This document shows, piece by piece, positions 7,308-15,783 of a stretch of 16,382 bases of DNA. Every line of letters begins with the position of its first letter. Position 1 is the first letter of the stretch. This DNA is from Immundisolibacter sp. (lineage in GTDB: Bacteria; Pseudomonadota; Gammaproteobacteria; Immundisolibacterales; Immundisolibacteraceae). The notes beneath the pieces were generated by a model. That model was not told the origin of the DNA. It was given only the letters and a program-made list of their open reading frames with translations, and ran no database searches. Location of the stretch: NCBI RefSeq assembly GCF_041601295.1, contig NZ_JBFIII010000071.1, positions 1 through 16,382 on the forward strand. The letters run 5' to 3'. A program made the translations under genes and the position numbers.

Positions 7308-8591
7308 ATGGATAACGCCCCTTTTGAACCGCGCCTGATTGATGCCTTTGTGCGTGAGGATCGCGTGCATCGCCGGCTGTTTACCGATCCGTCCGTCTTC
7401 GAGCTGGAAATCGAGAAGATCTTCAACCGCACCTGGGTGTATGTGGCGCACGAGGCGGAGATCGAAAACTGCGGCGATTTTCGCCTGTCGCGCATCGGCC
7501 TGCAGCCGGTTATCGTGGTGCGCGATCATTCCGGCTCGGTGCGCGTGCACTTCAATGCGTGCCGGCACCGCGGTGTCACCGTATGCCAGGAAGAGCGTGG
7601 CCACGCAAAGCATTTCATGTGTGCCTACCACGGCTGGACCTATGGCCTGGACGGCCAGCTGGCCGCGGTGCCCTACATGGAAGGACACCCGGCCGCGTTC
7701 TCGCGCGATGATTACGGCCTGCACCCGGCGCCGCGGGTGGCAATCCATGCCGGCTTTATTTTTGCCAGCGCCAATCCGGACGTGCTCCCACTGACCGAGC
7801 ACCTGGGCGCGGCGGCGCAGTTCCTGACGGATTTTGTCGAACTGTCCCCCACCGGGCGACTGCGCATACAAAGCGGCGTTCACAAGTTCCGCTTTACCGG
7901 CAATTGGAAATCGCAGGTCGAGAACTCAGTTGATGGCTACCACGCCATGGCTGCCCATGGCTCGTTCCTCGGCCCTGTGCTGCGGGCCCGGCTGGGACGC
8001 GACATCAGCGGAATGGTCGACGGCACCTCGCCCACCCGTTCGACGGCGCTCAACGGCGACCATGGGCTGCTGGACTTTCGCATGGTCAACCGGGCCGAGA
8101 TCCTGGGCGTCAAGGAAAGCGAACTGCCGGCGCATTTGCAGGACTACCGGCAGCTGCTGCGCGAGCACTTGGGTGAGGCGCGCGCGGCAGAAGTGCTGCG
8201 CCGCAACGGTGGCGATGGCTACAACCTGCTGGTGTACCCGAACCTGTTCCTGATCGGCGTACAGATCCGCACCATTCAGCCGGTGTCGGTCGGTGTCACA
8301 GAGGTGTATTGCGTGCCCACCCTGCTGGAGGGCGCCCCGGAGCAGATCAACGAAGCACGCCTGCGCTCGCACGAGGACTTCTATGGCCCGGCCAGTTTCG
8401 GCCAGCCTGACGACATGGAGATGTTCACGCGCCAGTGGGACGGCCTGCAGTGCGAGGCACTGGAATGGTTGATGTACGACCGCGGTCTGGAACGCGAGTT
8501 GCCTACCCCGGAAGGTCCGGCATCGCAGTTGACCGACGAGTCCGCCCACCGTGCGCTGTGGCGGCATTATCGCCGCCTGATGCTGGCCTGA
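7308..8591 (+). CDS. Rieske aromatic-ring-hydroxylating dioxygenase, alpha (large) subunit
   Basis: This is the catalytic subunit of a ring-hydroxylating oxygenase, which uses O2 and electrons to hydroxylate a ring or similar substrate, normally as a cytoplasmic alpha3beta3 complex. The N-terminal Rieske [2Fe-2S] domain has C85-R-H87 and C105-A-Y-H108, spaced as expected. The C-terminal domain has the mononuclear-iron motif VDGYH with D209, H212 and H217. D368 or D369 in the QPDDME segment is at the right distance (151-152 residues after H217) to be the third iron ligand. The 427-residue length is typical. ATG 7308 is the only reasonable start, though its ribosome site is weak (GGGT). The beta subunit follows after 3 nt. 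Substrate class cannot be read from motifs; the ferredoxin and reductase are not nearby. Confidence 0.93.
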   Translation: MDNAPFEPRLIDAFVREDRVHRRLFTDPSVFELEIEKIFNRTWVYVAHEAEIENCGDFRLSRIGLQPVIVVRDHSGSVRVHFNACRHRGVTVCQEERGHAKHFMCAYHGWTYGLDGQLAAVPYMEGHPAAFSRDDYGLHPAPRVAIHAGFIFASANPDVLPLTEHLGAAAQFLTDFVELSPTGRLRIQSGVHKFRFTGNWKSQVENSVDGYHAMAAHGSFLGPVLRARLGRDISGMVDGTSPTRSTALNGDHGLLDFRMVNRAEILGVKESELPAHLQDYRQLLREHLGEARAAEVLRRNGGDGYNLLVYPNLFLIGVQIRTIQPVSVGVTEVYCVPTLLEGAPEQINEARLRSHEDFYGPASFGQPDDMEMFTRQWDGLQCEALEWLMYDRGLERELPTPEGPASQLTDESAHRALWRHYRRLMLA

Positions 8592-8594
8592 GAG

Positions 8595-9092
8595 ATGAGC
8601 ATGCAGCCTGCAACCGTCACCGACCCTGTCCTGCGCGCCCGCGTTGAGGCGTTTCTCGTCCACGAGGCCGGGCTTCTTGACGATCTGCGCTACGCCGACT
8701 GGATCGAGCTGTTCGCCCCTGAGGGTATCTACTGGGTGCCCGCCAACCGCGACGACAGCGACCCGAAAACGCACGTGTCCCTGATCTATGACGACGTGCG
8801 CCGCCTGAAGGAACGGCTAGTACGCGCCGGTAGCGGCATGTTCTGGGCGCAGGATCCACCCACGCGCGCCACGCGCGTGCTCGGCAACCTGGTCGTCAGT
8901 CGCGAGGCCGAGGGCCTGCTGGCGAGCAGCAAATTCATCCTGGTGGCACTGCGCCGCGGCCACTCCGAAACCTTCTCGGGCACCTACCGGCACCGCCTGG
9001 TCGAACGCGACGAAGGTTTCGCCATCCTGCACAAGACCGTGCTGCTGATCCAGAACAACGAGCCGCAGATCAACCTCACGTTTCTACCGTAG
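8595..9092 (+). CDS. Ring-hydroxylating dioxygenase, beta (small) subunit
   Basis: This 165-residue protein matches the small subunit of ring-hydroxylating dioxygenases, an NTF2-like fold that holds the alpha3beta3 assembly together. The typical opening is EAFLVHEAGLLDDLRYADWI, followed by YWVPANRDD and, near the end, the ILHKTVLLIQNN strand pair. It starts 3 nt after the alpha stop codon, so the two are translationally coupled and made in equal amounts. ATG 8595 is taken as the start, with ATG 8601 an equally possible one two codons later. It converges on otsA, with 23 bp between the stop codons and no clear terminator. Confidence 0.9.
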   Translation: MSMQPATVTDPVLRARVEAFLVHEAGLLDDLRYADWIELFAPEGIYWVPANRDDSDPKTHVSLIYDDVRRLKERLVRAGSGMFWAQDPPTRATRVLGNLVVSREAEGLLASSKFILVALRRGHSETFSGTYRHRLVERDEGFAILHKTVLLIQNNEPQINLTFLP

Positions 9093-9115
9093 GCCGAGCC
9101 GGGCCGACAACCACG

Positions 9116-10636
9116 CTATTCGGCGAATTCCGTCTGCCAGTATGCCGTTTCTGCCTCGGCGCTTGGAAGATAGTCGTCGGGCAGAGGAAACGCGTCCAGG
9201 TCACTGGCAATCGCTGCCTCCAGAAAGCTGTTTACCCAGCGGAACACGTCCTGGCGGCTCACCGCGCGACGCAACACGCGCATGCGCGCCTGCCGCTCCG
9301 ACTGCGGCATGTTGCAAGCTCGGTAGATGGCATCCGCCGTGCCCTCCAGATCGTAGGGATTCACCAGCAGCGCACCGTGCTGCAACTGTGCCGCGGCACC
9401 GGCGAACTCGGACAGGATCAACACGCCGTCCTCGTCCACTGAGCAGGCACAGAATTCCTTGGCGACCAGATTCATGCCGTCCTTCAGCGGCGTGACCAGG
9501 GCAATCCGCGCCGCCCGGTAATACGCGATCAGGTCCAGTCGGTCGAGTGCCCGGTATATGTAGTGAATGGGCACCCAGCGCCCCCCGGGGCGAGTGAACT
9601 CGCCGTTGATCTCGCCGACCAGCTGCTCGATACGCGTCTTCAGGTCGCGGTATTCGGGGATATCGTCCCGGCTGGGCACCACCACCTGAATCAGCGTGAT
9701 GCGTTTTTGCAGCTCCGGATGCCGACGCAAGGTGGTCCGAAAAGCCTCCAGGCGTAACGGAATACCCTTGGTGTAGTCGAGCCGATCGACGCCCAGGATC
9801 AGCTCCCGGTTAGGTAGTTCGGCATGCATGGCGTCGACCGCCGCCTGCACCGTGGGCGAGCTTGCCTGGCGCTGGAAAGCGTTCGCGTCGATGCCAATCG
9901 GAAACGCGCCGATGCGCACATCGCGACCGTCCGGCAGATGCGCCATGCCGGCGCGGTTCGTCAGACGCACTTCGCGCAGCAGCGCGCGCAGACACTGCGT
10001 GAAATTGCGCTGGTCGCGCAGGGTCTGGAAGCCGATCAGGTCGTAATCAAGCAGCGCCCGCAGCAGCGCGAAACGCCAAGGCAGCTTGAGGTAAATGTCC
10101 AGCGGCGGAAACGGCGTATGCAGGAAAAAAGCGACCGGAGCGGTCACCCCCGCGCGGCGCAGCTCGGATGCCAGTGGTAACAGATGGTAATCGTGCACCC
10201 AGATGAAATCGTCCGCCGCCGTCTCGGCCACAACGACCTGCGCGTACTTGTGGTTGGCGTCGCAGTAGCTGCGCCAGTAGGCGGGGTCGAAGTTACATAG
10301 CGACTGCAAGTCATGGAACAGTGGCCACAGCACCTCGTTTGAAAAACCGAAGTAGAAACCCGCCTCGTCCTGAGCGCTGAGCGCCACCGGCGCCAGCCGA
10401 TAACCGGCCGTTTCCGCGGCCCCCACCAGCGCCGCCTTTACCTCGTCATCGTGATCGACGATCCCAGGCCAGCCGATCCAGACACCACCGCGATCGCGCA
10501 GGACCGGCAGCAGCGCCGTGACCAGCCCGCCGCCGCTCGGCCGGCCGACCAGACGGCCATCGGCGTCACGTGTGAGGACCAGCGGCAACCGGTTCGACAC
10601 CACCACCAGGCGGCGCGGCGGCGGCGGCTCAAGCAT
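9116..10636 (-). CDS. otsA: Trehalose-6-phosphate synthase (GT20 family)
   Basis: OtsA joins UDP-glucose and glucose 6-phosphate into trehalose 6-phosphate in the cytoplasm. All GT20 landmarks are in order: VVSNRLP (residues 12-18), the GGGL loop (35-38), GWPG (55-58), WVHDYHL (146-152), HTPFPP (173-178), GVDRLDYTKG (282-291) and PLKDGMNLVAKEF (383-395) with LSEFAGAA following. The 506-residue length fits a synthase-only enzyme; the phosphatase is a separate gene (otsB) two positions upstream. The ATG overlaps the end of the mscS-family gene by 8 bp (ATG...TGA), and there is no good ribosome site of its own, pointing to translational coupling. Trehalose is a compatible solute and stress protectant, so this operon most likely answers osmotic or desiccation stress. 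Confidence 0.96.
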   Translation of the reverse strand: MLEPPPPRRLVVVSNRLPLVLTRDADGRLVGRPSGGGLVTALLPVLRDRGGVWIGWPGIVDHDDEVKAALVGAAETAGYRLAPVALSAQDEAGFYFGFSNEVLWPLFHDLQSLCNFDPAYWRSYCDANHKYAQVVVAETAADDFIWVHDYHLLPLASELRRAGVTAPVAFFLHTPFPPLDIYLKLPWRFALLRALLDYDLIGFQTLRDQRNFTQCLRALLREVRLTNRAGMAHLPDGRDVRIGAFPIGIDANAFQRQASSPTVQAAVDAMHAELPNRELILGVDRLDYTKGIPLRLEAFRTTLRRHPELQKRITLIQVVVPSRDDIPEYRDLKTRIEQLVGEINGEFTRPGGRWVPIHYIYRALDRLDLIAYYRAARIALVTPLKDGMNLVAKEFCACSVDEDGVLILSEFAGAAAQLQHGALLVNPYDLEGTADAIYRACNMPQSERQARMRVLRRAVSRQDVFRWVNSFLEAAIASDLDAFPLPDDYLPSAEAETAYWQTEFAE

Positions 10637-11732
10637 GGTTCGGCGCTACCGTCGGGGGGGGCAGCGTTTCGATATGCAAGGTACGGGTCGGGAAGGCAAA
10701 GCCGACCCCCAGGGCGGCGAACCGCCGTAACAGTTCAAGGTTGATCGCCTGCTGGATATCCATATAGCGCCCGTAATCAGGGTCCAGTACGTAGTAGACC
10801 ACCTCAAAGTCCAGCGATGAGTCGCCAAAACCCTTGAAGTGAGCACGATCAAACCGCGCGCCCGATTGCGCCTCGACGATCTCGCGCACCATCGCCGCGA
10901 TGGCCTCCAGTTCCTCGGGCGAAGTTTGATACAGCACCCCAAAGCCGAACAGCACGCGCCGCTCGTACATGCGTTTGTAGTTGCGAATCCGGCTCTTGAG
11001 CAGATCGGAGTTGGCGAATACCACCTGCTCGCCAGACAGGCTGCGCACGCGGGTCGTTTTCAGACCAATATGCTGCACCGTGCCGGGTATGTCGTCGACA
11101 ATGATGAAATCGCCGATTACGAACGGCTTATCCAGGGCAATCGATAGCGACGCGAACAGATCGCCCAGGATATTTTGCAACGCCAGCGCAACGGCAATGC
11201 CACCGATGCCCAGACTCGCCACCAGGGTAGTGATGTCGAAGCCAAGATTATCCAGAATCATCAGCAGCGCGACCGACCACAAGGCGACGCGCCCCATGAA
11301 GCCAAGCAAAGTCACCGTGGCCGCCGCAGCTACATCGTCGGCACGCTTGCGATCCAGGTAGCCGCTGAACCACACGTCAAAGGCGCGCTGCGCCCACCAG
11401 GCCACCTGCAGCAGCAGTGCCACCGCCACCAACCGTTCGAGGACGGTATCAATCTTGGCTGGCAGCACCAGCAGCCGGGCACCGATGAACAAGGCCAGCA
11501 ACAGCAGCACGCCGCGCCGGGTGCCCTCGGCGATTGCCCCGACGTAGCGACTGACGCGTGCGTCGTCGCGCTCGGCCAAGCGGCTCAGGCGCCGCGTCAG
11601 CAGCCGCTGCACCAGCGGCAACAGTAGGCCGGCCACAAGAGCCAGCGCCAATGCCGCCAGCCAGGTCGTGACGGAATTTCCGAGCAGCACGGTGTCCAGC
11701 CACCGCGCCTGGATGAAATCGGACCAGATCAT
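10629..11732 (-). CDS. MscS-family mechanosensitive ion channel
   Basis: The 367-residue protein has hydrophobic segments near residues 22-42, 72-92, 97-117 and 136-160, then the glycine- and alanine-rich pore helix (VASLGIGGIAVALALQNILG, 171-190) and the following FASLSIALDKPFVIGDFI segment that are diagnostic of MscS channels. The soluble beta domain (GTVQHIGLKTTRVRSLSGEQ) comes next. With roughly five membrane helices it is larger than E. coli MscS (286 residues) and nearer YbdG-sized homologues. Such channels open under membrane tension in hypo-osmotic shock to let solutes out. The gene is wedged between otsB (4-bp ATGA overlap at 11729-11732) and otsA (8-bp overlap), so it is made with the enzymes that build trehalose. 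Confidence 0.93.
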   Translation of the reverse strand: MIWSDFIQARWLDTVLLGNSVTTWLAALALALVAGLLLPLVQRLLTRRLSRLAERDDARVSRYVGAIAEGTRRGVLLLLALFIGARLLVLPAKIDTVLERLVAVALLLQVAWWAQRAFDVWFSGYLDRKRADDVAAAATVTLLGFMGRVALWSVALLMILDNLGFDITTLVASLGIGGIAVALALQNILGDLFASLSIALDKPFVIGDFIIVDDIPGTVQHIGLKTTRVRSLSGEQVVFANSDLLKSRIRNYKRMYERRVLFGFGVLYQTSPEELEAIAAMVREIVEAQSGARFDRAHFKGFGDSSLDFEVVYYVLDPDYGRYMDIQQAINLELLRRFAALGVGFAFPTRTLHIETLPPPTVAPNHA

Positions 11733-12529
11733 TTGTGTTGCTCCCTGAGCTCAACCCAACGCAGGAGAAACGCGCGCAGCCCCTCCGGGGGACGCAGCCA
11801 GACATCCGCTGCCGTGGTACGCCATTTCGGTCTCACCAGCGCGCGCAGTCCGCGGCCTTCGAGGGCGATGAAGGCATCCTCGTCGGTGTGGTCATCGCCC
11901 AGATAAGCCATGCAGCCGCCCCCTTGCGAATCGAGCTCGGCCAACACCTGGGACACAACCTGTCCCTTGTCGCAGCCGCGGGCGCGCAGCTCGATGCCGC
12001 CGTCGAACTCGTGCCAAAAAAGCTCACTAGCCAGCGCCAGGCCGGTGAAACGCGCCTCGAAATCCTGCAGCAATGCCTGCTGGTGCGCCGGCGCCAAGCC
12101 CCGCCAGTGAAACGCCAAAGATCCTGGCTTGCGCTCCACCCGCCCACCTAACAAGCGCGCCTGGCCTTCCCAGGCATCGACTTCGGCCAGCGCCTGCACC
12201 GCCCCCTCGCTCAGCGGTGTGCTGCTTTGATGCCCATCGGGCATACGCCGCTCGCGACCATGTCCACCCCACATCTCGGGTTCGAAATCGAGCTTCAGCA
12301 GGGGTCGCAAATCCCGGAGCGAGCGCCCGGATACGATAATCAGCCGATCATTGGGCAGGCGTCCGATGCGGTTCAACAGCGCTTCAACCCCGGGGTAAGG
12401 GCGAGCTTTTGCGGGGTCGATATGAAACGGCGCCAGCGTGCCGTCGTAGTCGAGCAGCAGGGCCGCCCGCGGGCTGCTGGCGAGCTCGGTCCATAAGCGT
12501 TGCACAGGGCCTGACTCAGGCAAGCGCAA
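11729..12529 (-). CDS. otsB: Trehalose-6-phosphate phosphatase (HAD superfamily)
   Basis: OtsB removes the phosphate from trehalose 6-phosphate, completing trehalose synthesis. The HAD motifs are intact: DYDGT at residues 27-31 (nucleophile D27, acid D29), SGRS at 67-70, the RKPGSLAFH substrate-cap segment at 133-141, CDKG with K188, and GDDHTDEDAF at 211-220. The 266-residue length is usual. The start codon is TTG at 12529, chosen because AGGAGA lies 8 nt upstream and the frame holds no ATG or GTG near the correct N-terminus. It is the first gene of the otsB-mscS-otsA run, and its stop overlaps the mscS start by ATGA. A TTG start may keep its yield low. Confidence 0.94.
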   Translation of the reverse strand: MRLPESGPVQRLWTELASSPRAALLLDYDGTLAPFHIDPAKARPYPGVEALLNRIGRLPNDRLIIVSGRSLRDLRPLLKLDFEPEMWGGHGRERRMPDGHQSSTPLSEGAVQALAEVDAWEGQARLLGGRVERKPGSLAFHWRGLAPAHQQALLQDFEARFTGLALASELFWHEFDGGIELRARGCDKGQVVSQVLAELDSQGGGCMAYLGDDHTDEDAFIALEGRGLRALVRPKWRTTAADVWLRPPEGLRAFLLRWVELREQHK

Positions 12530-12775
12530 TACGGTTTTCTCCTGGCCGTAACAGGCCCGTCATAAGGCTGGTTCTGGACGTATCTGCCGTGTCTGCGGGC
12601 CGTCCTGTGACAGTCGAGGGTAACCCACGCACCCGTACCCCCACTTGTAGCGGTTCACCCACCGGACGGACCCGGCTGCCGACCAGACGCCGCTTCGCTG
12701 GCCTGTACGCGGTCCCGAATCAAGAAACCGCGCGAACCCTGGCATCGCCTGCAGCAACTGCGTTGCAGGGCCGGG
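12530..12775 (-). other. 246-bp leader of the otsB-mscS-otsA operon
   Basis: This is the gap between the flavin-monooxygenase stop and the otsB start, both on the minus strand. Next to the monooxygenase stop is a hairpin at 12748-12769 (CCTGCA and TGCAGG arms with an inner GCAAC/GTTGC pair), not followed by a T-run in transcription direction. I see no convincing gene. The operon's promoter most likely lies here, but I could not pick out hexamers with confidence. A stress sigma factor could explain the lack of a sigma70 match. Confidence 0.4.
12538..12543 (-). promoter_or_regulatory. otsB: Shine-Dalgarno for the TTG start of otsB
   Basis: On the minus strand AGGAGA precedes the TTG at 12529 by 8 nt, with no other usable start codon nearby. 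Confidence 0.6.
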
Positions 12776-13798
12776 TCAGTCATTCAGACCAAAGGACTGC
12801 GCCAGAAGTTCGTAGGAACGTTCACGGTCGGCATAGCTATAAGTGACGGTGACGATGCTGACCTCGTCGGTGTCGTACTCGGCGGCCAGCGCCTCGATCT
12901 GCTGTCGGCATTCGTCGGGGGTACCGATCACCGAGTGCTCGAGCACCTGTTGATACTGCGCCCGTTCGGCCGGCCCCATCGCCGCCTGCAGGCGCTCGGC
13001 TTCGTCAGGAGTTGGCAGGTCGATGATCCGGCCACGCGCCAATGCCTGATGGATCCACATACTGCGCGTGCTGGCGATGCGCAGGGCTTCGTCCCGTGTC
13101 GGTGCGCAAACCGCTGCGACGGCGATCATGTGGCGGGATCGCTGAAGACTTTTCGAAGGCTGGAAGGCCTGCCGATAAGCCTCAATGATGGCCGGCGAGC
13201 GGGCGTGGGTACCAATGAACAGCGCCAGCACAAAACCGCTGCCGAGCTGGCCAGCCACCTCGGCGCTGCCGCCGCTGGAGCCGAGCATCCAGAACTGCGG
13301 CACGCCGCCGTCGTCTGGTACCAGCCGAATGCCGTGAAACGGATGCTGCGCCGGCAGGTCGTTGTTCAGGTAGCCCATCAGGTCGAACACCTGACGCGGG
13401 TAAAGATCTGAGTTGATCGGCTGGCGCGGGTAGGCCAGGGCCGCCGTGGCCTGACCGTCGCCACCCGGCGCACGCCCAAGTCCCAGGTCGATGCGACCCG
13501 GATAGAGCACTTCCAGCATGCGGAAGGTCTCGGCGACCTTGTACGGTGGGTAGTGCGGCAGCATGATGCCGCCGCTGCCGACCCGAATGCGCCGCGTATG
13601 GGCGGCGATGTGGCCGATCAGGATTTCCGGGCACGGACCGGCGTAGCCAGGCGTATTGTGGTGCTCGGCCAGCCAGTAACGGTGGTAGCCGAAGCGCTCG
13701 CAGGCCTGCGCCAGGCGCAAGCTGTCGTGCGGGCCACGCGACGGTCGTCCGCCCTCATGTATGGGGGACTGGTCGGTGACGCTGAGTTTGAGAACCAT
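12776..13798 (-). CDS. Luciferase-like flavin-dependent monooxygenase (LLM class)
   Basis: The 340-residue protein is a bacterial-luciferase-like (alpha/beta)8 barrel of the MsnO8/YhbW subgroup, judged by SVTDQSPIHEGG at the N-terminus, YWLAEHHNTPGYAGP (residues 41-55), VGSGGIMLPHYPPYKVAE (73-90), YPGRIDLGLGRAPGGD (99-114) and the IGTPDECRQQIEAL region near the C-terminus. These enzymes use reduced flavin and O2; substrates in this subgroup are mostly unassigned. It diverges from the GNAT gene across a very short space (63 bp to the preferred GNAT start), so they may share regulation. The ribosome site is poor. It ends 246 bp before otsB and is probably a separate unit. Confidence 0.9.
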   Translation of the reverse strand: MVLKLSVTDQSPIHEGGRPSRGPHDSLRLAQACERFGYHRYWLAEHHNTPGYAGPCPEILIGHIAAHTRRIRVGSGGIMLPHYPPYKVAETFRMLEVLYPGRIDLGLGRAPGGDGQATAALAYPRQPINSDLYPRQVFDLMGYLNNDLPAQHPFHGIRLVPDDGGVPQFWMLGSSGGSAEVAGQLGSGFVLALFIGTHARSPAIIEAYRQAFQPSKSLQRSRHMIAVAAVCAPTRDEALRIASTRSMWIHQALARGRIIDLPTPDEAERLQAAMGPAERAQYQQVLEHSVIGTPDECRQQIEALAAEYDTDEVSIVTVTYSYADRERSYELLAQSFGLND

Positions 13799-13861
13799 GG
13801 GAGATGCTGTTCGCTTCGTGCTTGAATGGCGGCCAGTTTAACAACCCAGCCCGATACGCCA

Positions 13862-14302
13862 ATGCCGCCCTACACCGTTAGCCAGGTCCGCTGGCCGGAA
13901 CACTCGGCAGAATTGCTGGCCGTTCGCCGCGCAGTATTCGTCGAAGAACAGGGCGTCGCCGAGACGCTGGAGCTTGATGGCCGGGATGCCGGAGCTTGGC
14001 ATTTGCTGGCGTGCGATGGTGCGGGCCTGCCGATCGGCTGCGTGCGGCTGCTCGTGGATGCTCACATCGGCCGGCTGGCGGTGCTGCGCCGCGCACGCCG
14101 ACGAGGAATAGGCCGCGAGCTGCTGGTGGCAGCGGTTCGGCTAGCACGCAAACTGGGCATGGGCGATCTGTACCTGCACGCGCAAACGCATGCACGCGGC
14201 TTTTATGAAGCCAGCGGGTTTATCGCCGAGGGCGAGGAATTTCCCGAAGCCGGCATCGCGCATGTGCTGATGCGATTACCGGCCGACAACGCCCCGACCT
14301 AG
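13862..14302 (+). CDS. GNAT-family N-acetyltransferase
   Basis: The product of 146 residues has the acetyl-CoA-binding motif A of GNAT enzymes, RRARRRGIGREL at residues 76-87, preceded by the IGRLAVL strand (69-75), and the GFYEASGF segment (113-120) with LMRLP at the end. The N-terminal VRRAVFVEEQGV is typical of small uncharacterised GNATs that look like ElaA. The acceptor is unknown. I prefer ATG 13862, which begins right before the family-like sequence and leaves 63 bp for divergent promoters; ATG 13826 would add 12 residues with no family character. Neither has a clear ribosome site. The stop codon overlaps that of the convergent ligase gene. Confidence 0.85.
   Translation: MPPYTVSQVRWPEHSAELLAVRRAVFVEEQGVAETLELDGRDAGAWHLLACDGAGLPIGCVRLLVDAHIGRLAVLRRARRRGIGRELLVAAVRLARKLGMGDLYLHAQTHARGFYEASGFIAEGEEFPEAGIAHVLMRLPADNAPT
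14299..14302. other. Convergent genes sharing a CTAG stop overlap
   Basis: The palindrome CTAG gives TAG at 14300-14302 on the plus strand (GNAT) and TAG at 14301-14299 on the minus strand (ligase), so the two reading frames overlap by 4 bp tail to tail. There is no room for a terminator between them. Confidence 0.9.
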
Positions 14303-15777
14303 GCCGTTTTAAGCGCTTCCTTGTTGATCTTGCCGGTACGCGAACGGGGCAGGGGCTCCTCACGGATATCCACCTGGCGAGGCACCTTGTAGTCGGCGAG
14401 CAGACCGCGACAATGGGACACAATGTCGTTGGCGGTCAGCGTGGCGCCGAGCTTGGGCACCACCACGGCCTTCACCGCCTCGCCCTTCAGGCCGCCGGTG
14501 ATGCCAATTACCGCTACCTCGGCCACCTGCGGATGCTTGTAAATCGCATCCTCGACCTCGGGCGCATACACCTTGAGGCCGGCCACGTTGATGACGTCCT
14601 TCTTGCGACCCTGTATCCACAAGTAGCCATCGGCGTCGAACATGCCGATGTCCCCGGTGCGAAACCAGCCATCCGCCATCATCTCGGCGGTCAACGCCGG
14701 GCGCCGCCAGTAACCCTGCATCAGGCTCGGCCCGGACAACCACACCTCGCCGCTGCCGCCGGCCGGCACCTCCTGACCGTCGTCGTCGACGATGCGCACC
14801 TGTGCATAGGGCAGACGTTGGCCAACGGCGCCGAATTTGTCCGCGGGGAACACCGCCGGACCGAGCACCACCAGCGGCCCGGTTTCGGTCAGGCCATAAC
14901 CGGATGACAGGCCGACATGCGGAAAGCGCGCATGGAACTGGTGCAGCATTTCCGGCGAGGCGGTCATGCCGAAGGTACACAGGTATTTGAGCGTTCCCAG
15001 TTTGTGCTCGCCGCGGTTATGCAACAGCGCATTGGCCATCGGCGGCACCATATGGGCAATTGTCATGCGATGCCGGTCGGCATCGTCCAGGAAGCGCTGC
15101 GGCGAGAAACGCTCAAACAGCAGCAGCGCCATGCCGCTGTGCATGCAGACGCCCAGCAGCATCGGGCCGGAAATGTGCGACATCGGCACCGCCAGCCCGT
15201 ACACATCCGATGGTCCAACCGCATAGGTCTCGACCATGGCAATTTCGGAATACGTCAGGGCATCGTGGCTCAGAGCCACGCCTTTGGGGCCACCCACGGT
15301 GCCCGAGGTATAGAGCACCACGGCGGTGACGACGCGCCCGTCGATTGGCTCGGGAGCCAGCGGACTATCGCGGCCGGTCTGTTCAACATCGCCCGTTGTA
15401 ACCACTCGCAACTGCTGCTGCTTGACGTTCAGGGCTTCTCGCGCCGGCCCTTCCAGGTTGCCGGCTGCCACCAGCAGTACCGGCTGCAAGTCGTCCAGAA
15501 TCTCGGCCAATTCGTCGGCCTTGAGCACCGGATCGAGCGGCACGAACACCGCCCCCAGCGCCACGGTAGCGTAGTAGCCGTACGCAAACTCGGGGCCATT
15601 GGGCAGCAGCATGGCAACCCGGTCGCCGGCCTTCACGCCGAGCTCCGCCAAGCCGGACTGCCAGCGACCGGCGCGCTGTGCCAGCAGCCCGAAACTCACA
15701 ACCTCATCGTTGAAATAAATCGCGCTACTGGCCGGCCAGGCATCGGCGGCGATCAGCAGTTCATGGGCAATGTTCAT
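14299..15777 (-). CDS. AMP-dependent acyl-CoA synthetase / ligase
   Basis: This class I adenylate-forming enzyme activates a carboxylic acid to an acyl-AMP and normally passes it to CoA. The landmarks are the phosphate loop YTSGTVGGPKG (residues 156-166), SSGYGLTETGP (291-301), WFRTGD (371-376), GRKKD (390-394) and PRSRTGK with the catalytic K483. The 492-residue length fits medium/long-chain fatty-acid or aryl-CoA ligases. The start at 15777 has GAGAGG 10 nt upstream. It lies 6 nt behind an LpxL/HtrB-type acyltransferase in the same direction, so the two are probably one transcription unit in which the activated acid could serve the acyltransferase; this is inference. Acid specificity cannot be read. 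Confidence 0.93.
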   Translation of the reverse strand: MNIAHELLIAADAWPASSAIYFNDEVVSFGLLAQRAGRWQSGLAELGVKAGDRVAMLLPNGPEFAYGYYATVALGAVFVPLDPVLKADELAEILDDLQPVLLVAAGNLEGPAREALNVKQQQLRVVTTGDVEQTGRDSPLAPEPIDGRVVTAVVLYTSGTVGGPKGVALSHDALTYSEIAMVETYAVGPSDVYGLAVPMSHISGPMLLGVCMHSGMALLLFERFSPQRFLDDADRHRMTIAHMVPPMANALLHNRGEHKLGTLKYLCTFGMTASPEMLHQFHARFPHVGLSSGYGLTETGPLVVLGPAVFPADKFGAVGQRLPYAQVRIVDDDGQEVPAGGSGEVWLSGPSLMQGYWRRPALTAEMMADGWFRTGDIGMFDADGYLWIQGRKKDVINVAGLKVYAPEVEDAIYKHPQVAEVAVIGITGGLKGEAVKAVVVPKLGATLTANDIVSHCRGLLADYKVPRQVDIREEPLPRSRTGKINKEALKTA

Positions 15778-15783
15778 ATCGTC

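Noticed and set aside
12560..12757. Possible 65-residue peptide on the minus strand between the monooxygenase and otsB
   Set aside because: It has a TTG start, no ribosome site, no recognisable motif and overlaps a hairpin; chance is likelier in high-GC sequence.
12748..12769. Hairpin after the flavin monooxygenase as an intrinsic terminator
   Set aside because: The arms are good but no T-run follows in the direction of transcription, so I list it only within the leader description.
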